From an uncultured Candidatus Saccharibacteria bacterium (lineage in GTDB: Bacteria; Patescibacteriota; Saccharimonadia; Saccharimonadales; Saccharimonadaceae), in assembly GCA_938036915.1 (NCBI GenBank), contig CALHVV010000016.1:1-38385 (forward strand): DNA of 38,385 nucleotides. The letters are read 5' to 3'. Both the position numbers and the translations under genes were made by a program. Shown piece after piece: positions 37,968 to 38,385 of the stretch; position 1 is the first letter of the stretch, and each line of letters begins with the position of its first letter. Under the pieces are notes generated by a model. The model had not been told where the DNA came from. It saw nothing but the letters and a program-made list of their open reading frames with translations, and did not search any database.

Positions 37968-38385
37968 TTATTGTGTCTTATCAAACATCGGTGCAAAGCC
38001 AGGGATCTGGTTAGCAAAGAGTGCATGAATCTTAGGTACATCGGCCTTCATCGAGCCGGGCGAACCTTGACAGCTCGATGTCCAGATGCGCGTCTTCGTC
38101 GTGCCGCTCTCCATCGTCTCGAAGGTGTAGAGCCGCCCAGCAGTAGCACACACCCCACGCACGTCGTCATCATCCACACTGCGCGTATCTTGGATCTGCG
38201 CCTTGCTCAGGGCATACACAAGCTGCTCGTAGGCCTGCTGGTTGTTCTCAAACTCTTTGCGGTCGAGCTGCTTGTCTAAGTAGCCTTGGTACACTGTATA
38301 CGTCCGCTTATTGGGCGAAATCTCGATCTGGTACGAGCGGAAGGTCTCGTCTGCCACAATCGGCCCGCGCACCGTCCAGCGCACG
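37968..38385 (-). CDS. Unknown protein, C-terminal part (runs off the window)
   Basis: The last ~139 residues of a gene entering from the right edge. Beta-rich start (RGPIVADETFRSYQIEISPNKRTYTVYQGY), a helical charged middle (EFENNQQAYEQLVYALSKAQI), then strand-like pieces with two cysteines (RGVCATAGRLYTFET, IWTSSCQGSPGSM) that could form a disulfide outside the cytoplasm. The C-terminus is HALFANQIPGFAPMFDKTQ. The general shape resembles Saccharibacterial secreted or membrane-anchored unknowns, but the N-terminus is missing. No family recognised. Confidence 0.6.
   Translation of the reverse strand, partial: VRWTVRGPIVADETFRSYQIEISPNKRTYTVYQGYLDKQLDRKEFENNQQAYEQLVYALSKAQIQDTRSVDDDDVRGVCATAGRLYTFETMESGTTKTRIWTSSCQGSPGSMKADVPKIHALFANQIPGFAPMFDKTQ

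Noticed and set aside
37835..38041. 68-codon minus-strand frame near the right edge
   Set aside because: Overlaps the 3' end of the partial gene in another phase, with no Shine-Dalgarno and no protein-like composition.
1..38385. CRISPR arrays, insertion sequences, prophage or toxin-antitoxin pairs
   Set aside because: Looked for spaced direct repeats, transposase/integrase motifs and paired small genes; none seen apart from the short TATGCTAT tandem repeat.

Overview
The window looks like a chromosomal segment of a Candidatus Saccharibacteria (TM7, Patescibacteria) genome. This is inferred from protein content and style, not from an rRNA gene. Supporting points are housekeeping genes packed with short spacers (rpsG, rpsL, rpsO, rpsT, ftsK, RNase J, pnp, truB, mutM, holA), single-TM or surface proteins with proline- or lysine-rich linkers, several proteins with no recognisable family, and almost no biosynthesis. 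TGA serves as a normal stop codon (for example in the Rrf2 and HAD genes), which argues against the code-25 Gracilibacteria/SR1 group. Base composition is slightly above 50% GC, with AT-richer patches around 9.0-10.1, 20.2-21.3 and 34.2-34.7 kb.

Layout: (1) 1-957, the start of the str operon (rpsL, rpsG partial) on the minus strand behind a roughly 200-nt leader. (2) 958-6459, plus-strand MFS transporter, prephenate dehydratase, RmlC-like epimerase and a 53-residue membrane peptide, with ftsK on the minus strand between them. (3) 6528-12779, minus-strand RNase J, an unknown single-TM protein, and a coupled Rrf2 regulator/YhgE-type exporter pair. (4) 13010-16430, a methyltransferase, a plus-strand coiled-coil protein, a family-4 uracil-DNA glycosylase and a 94-residue protein behind a promoter with tandem repeats. 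(5) 16442-19955, a PadR-ATPase-FtsX permease operon with two operator-like sites. (6) 20212-25509, a Pro-rich membrane protein, PNPase, a 95-residue protein and a surface-anchored spherulin-4/GH135-like protein. (7) 25677-31103, unknown proteins interleaved with a GNAT acetyltransferase, rpsO and an aldose-epimerase-like gene. (8) 31138-38385, truB, a DHH-phosphoesterase-like protein lacking its DHH residues, rpsT, a YvaD-like membrane protein, a HAD-membrane protein-mutM-holA operon and a partial unknown gene.

Functional themes are translation, RNA decay (RNase J and PNPase), DNA replication, repair and segregation (holA, mutM, UDG, ftsK), and envelope or export functions suited to a host-attached cell. 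The most general signal is promoter architecture. Many genes start 5-9 nt after a good -10 hexamer, often TGCTATACT followed by six bases and ATG, so their mRNAs should be leaderless. Other genes in the same window carry clear Shine-Dalgarno sites. Other notable points are loss of catalytic or ligand residues in several conserved proteins (UDG iron-sulfur cysteines, the DHH motif, a Lys to Pro change in S12 at the streptomycin site) and a candidate surface glycosidase. I did not see tRNA, rRNA, CRISPR arrays, transposases or prophage genes.
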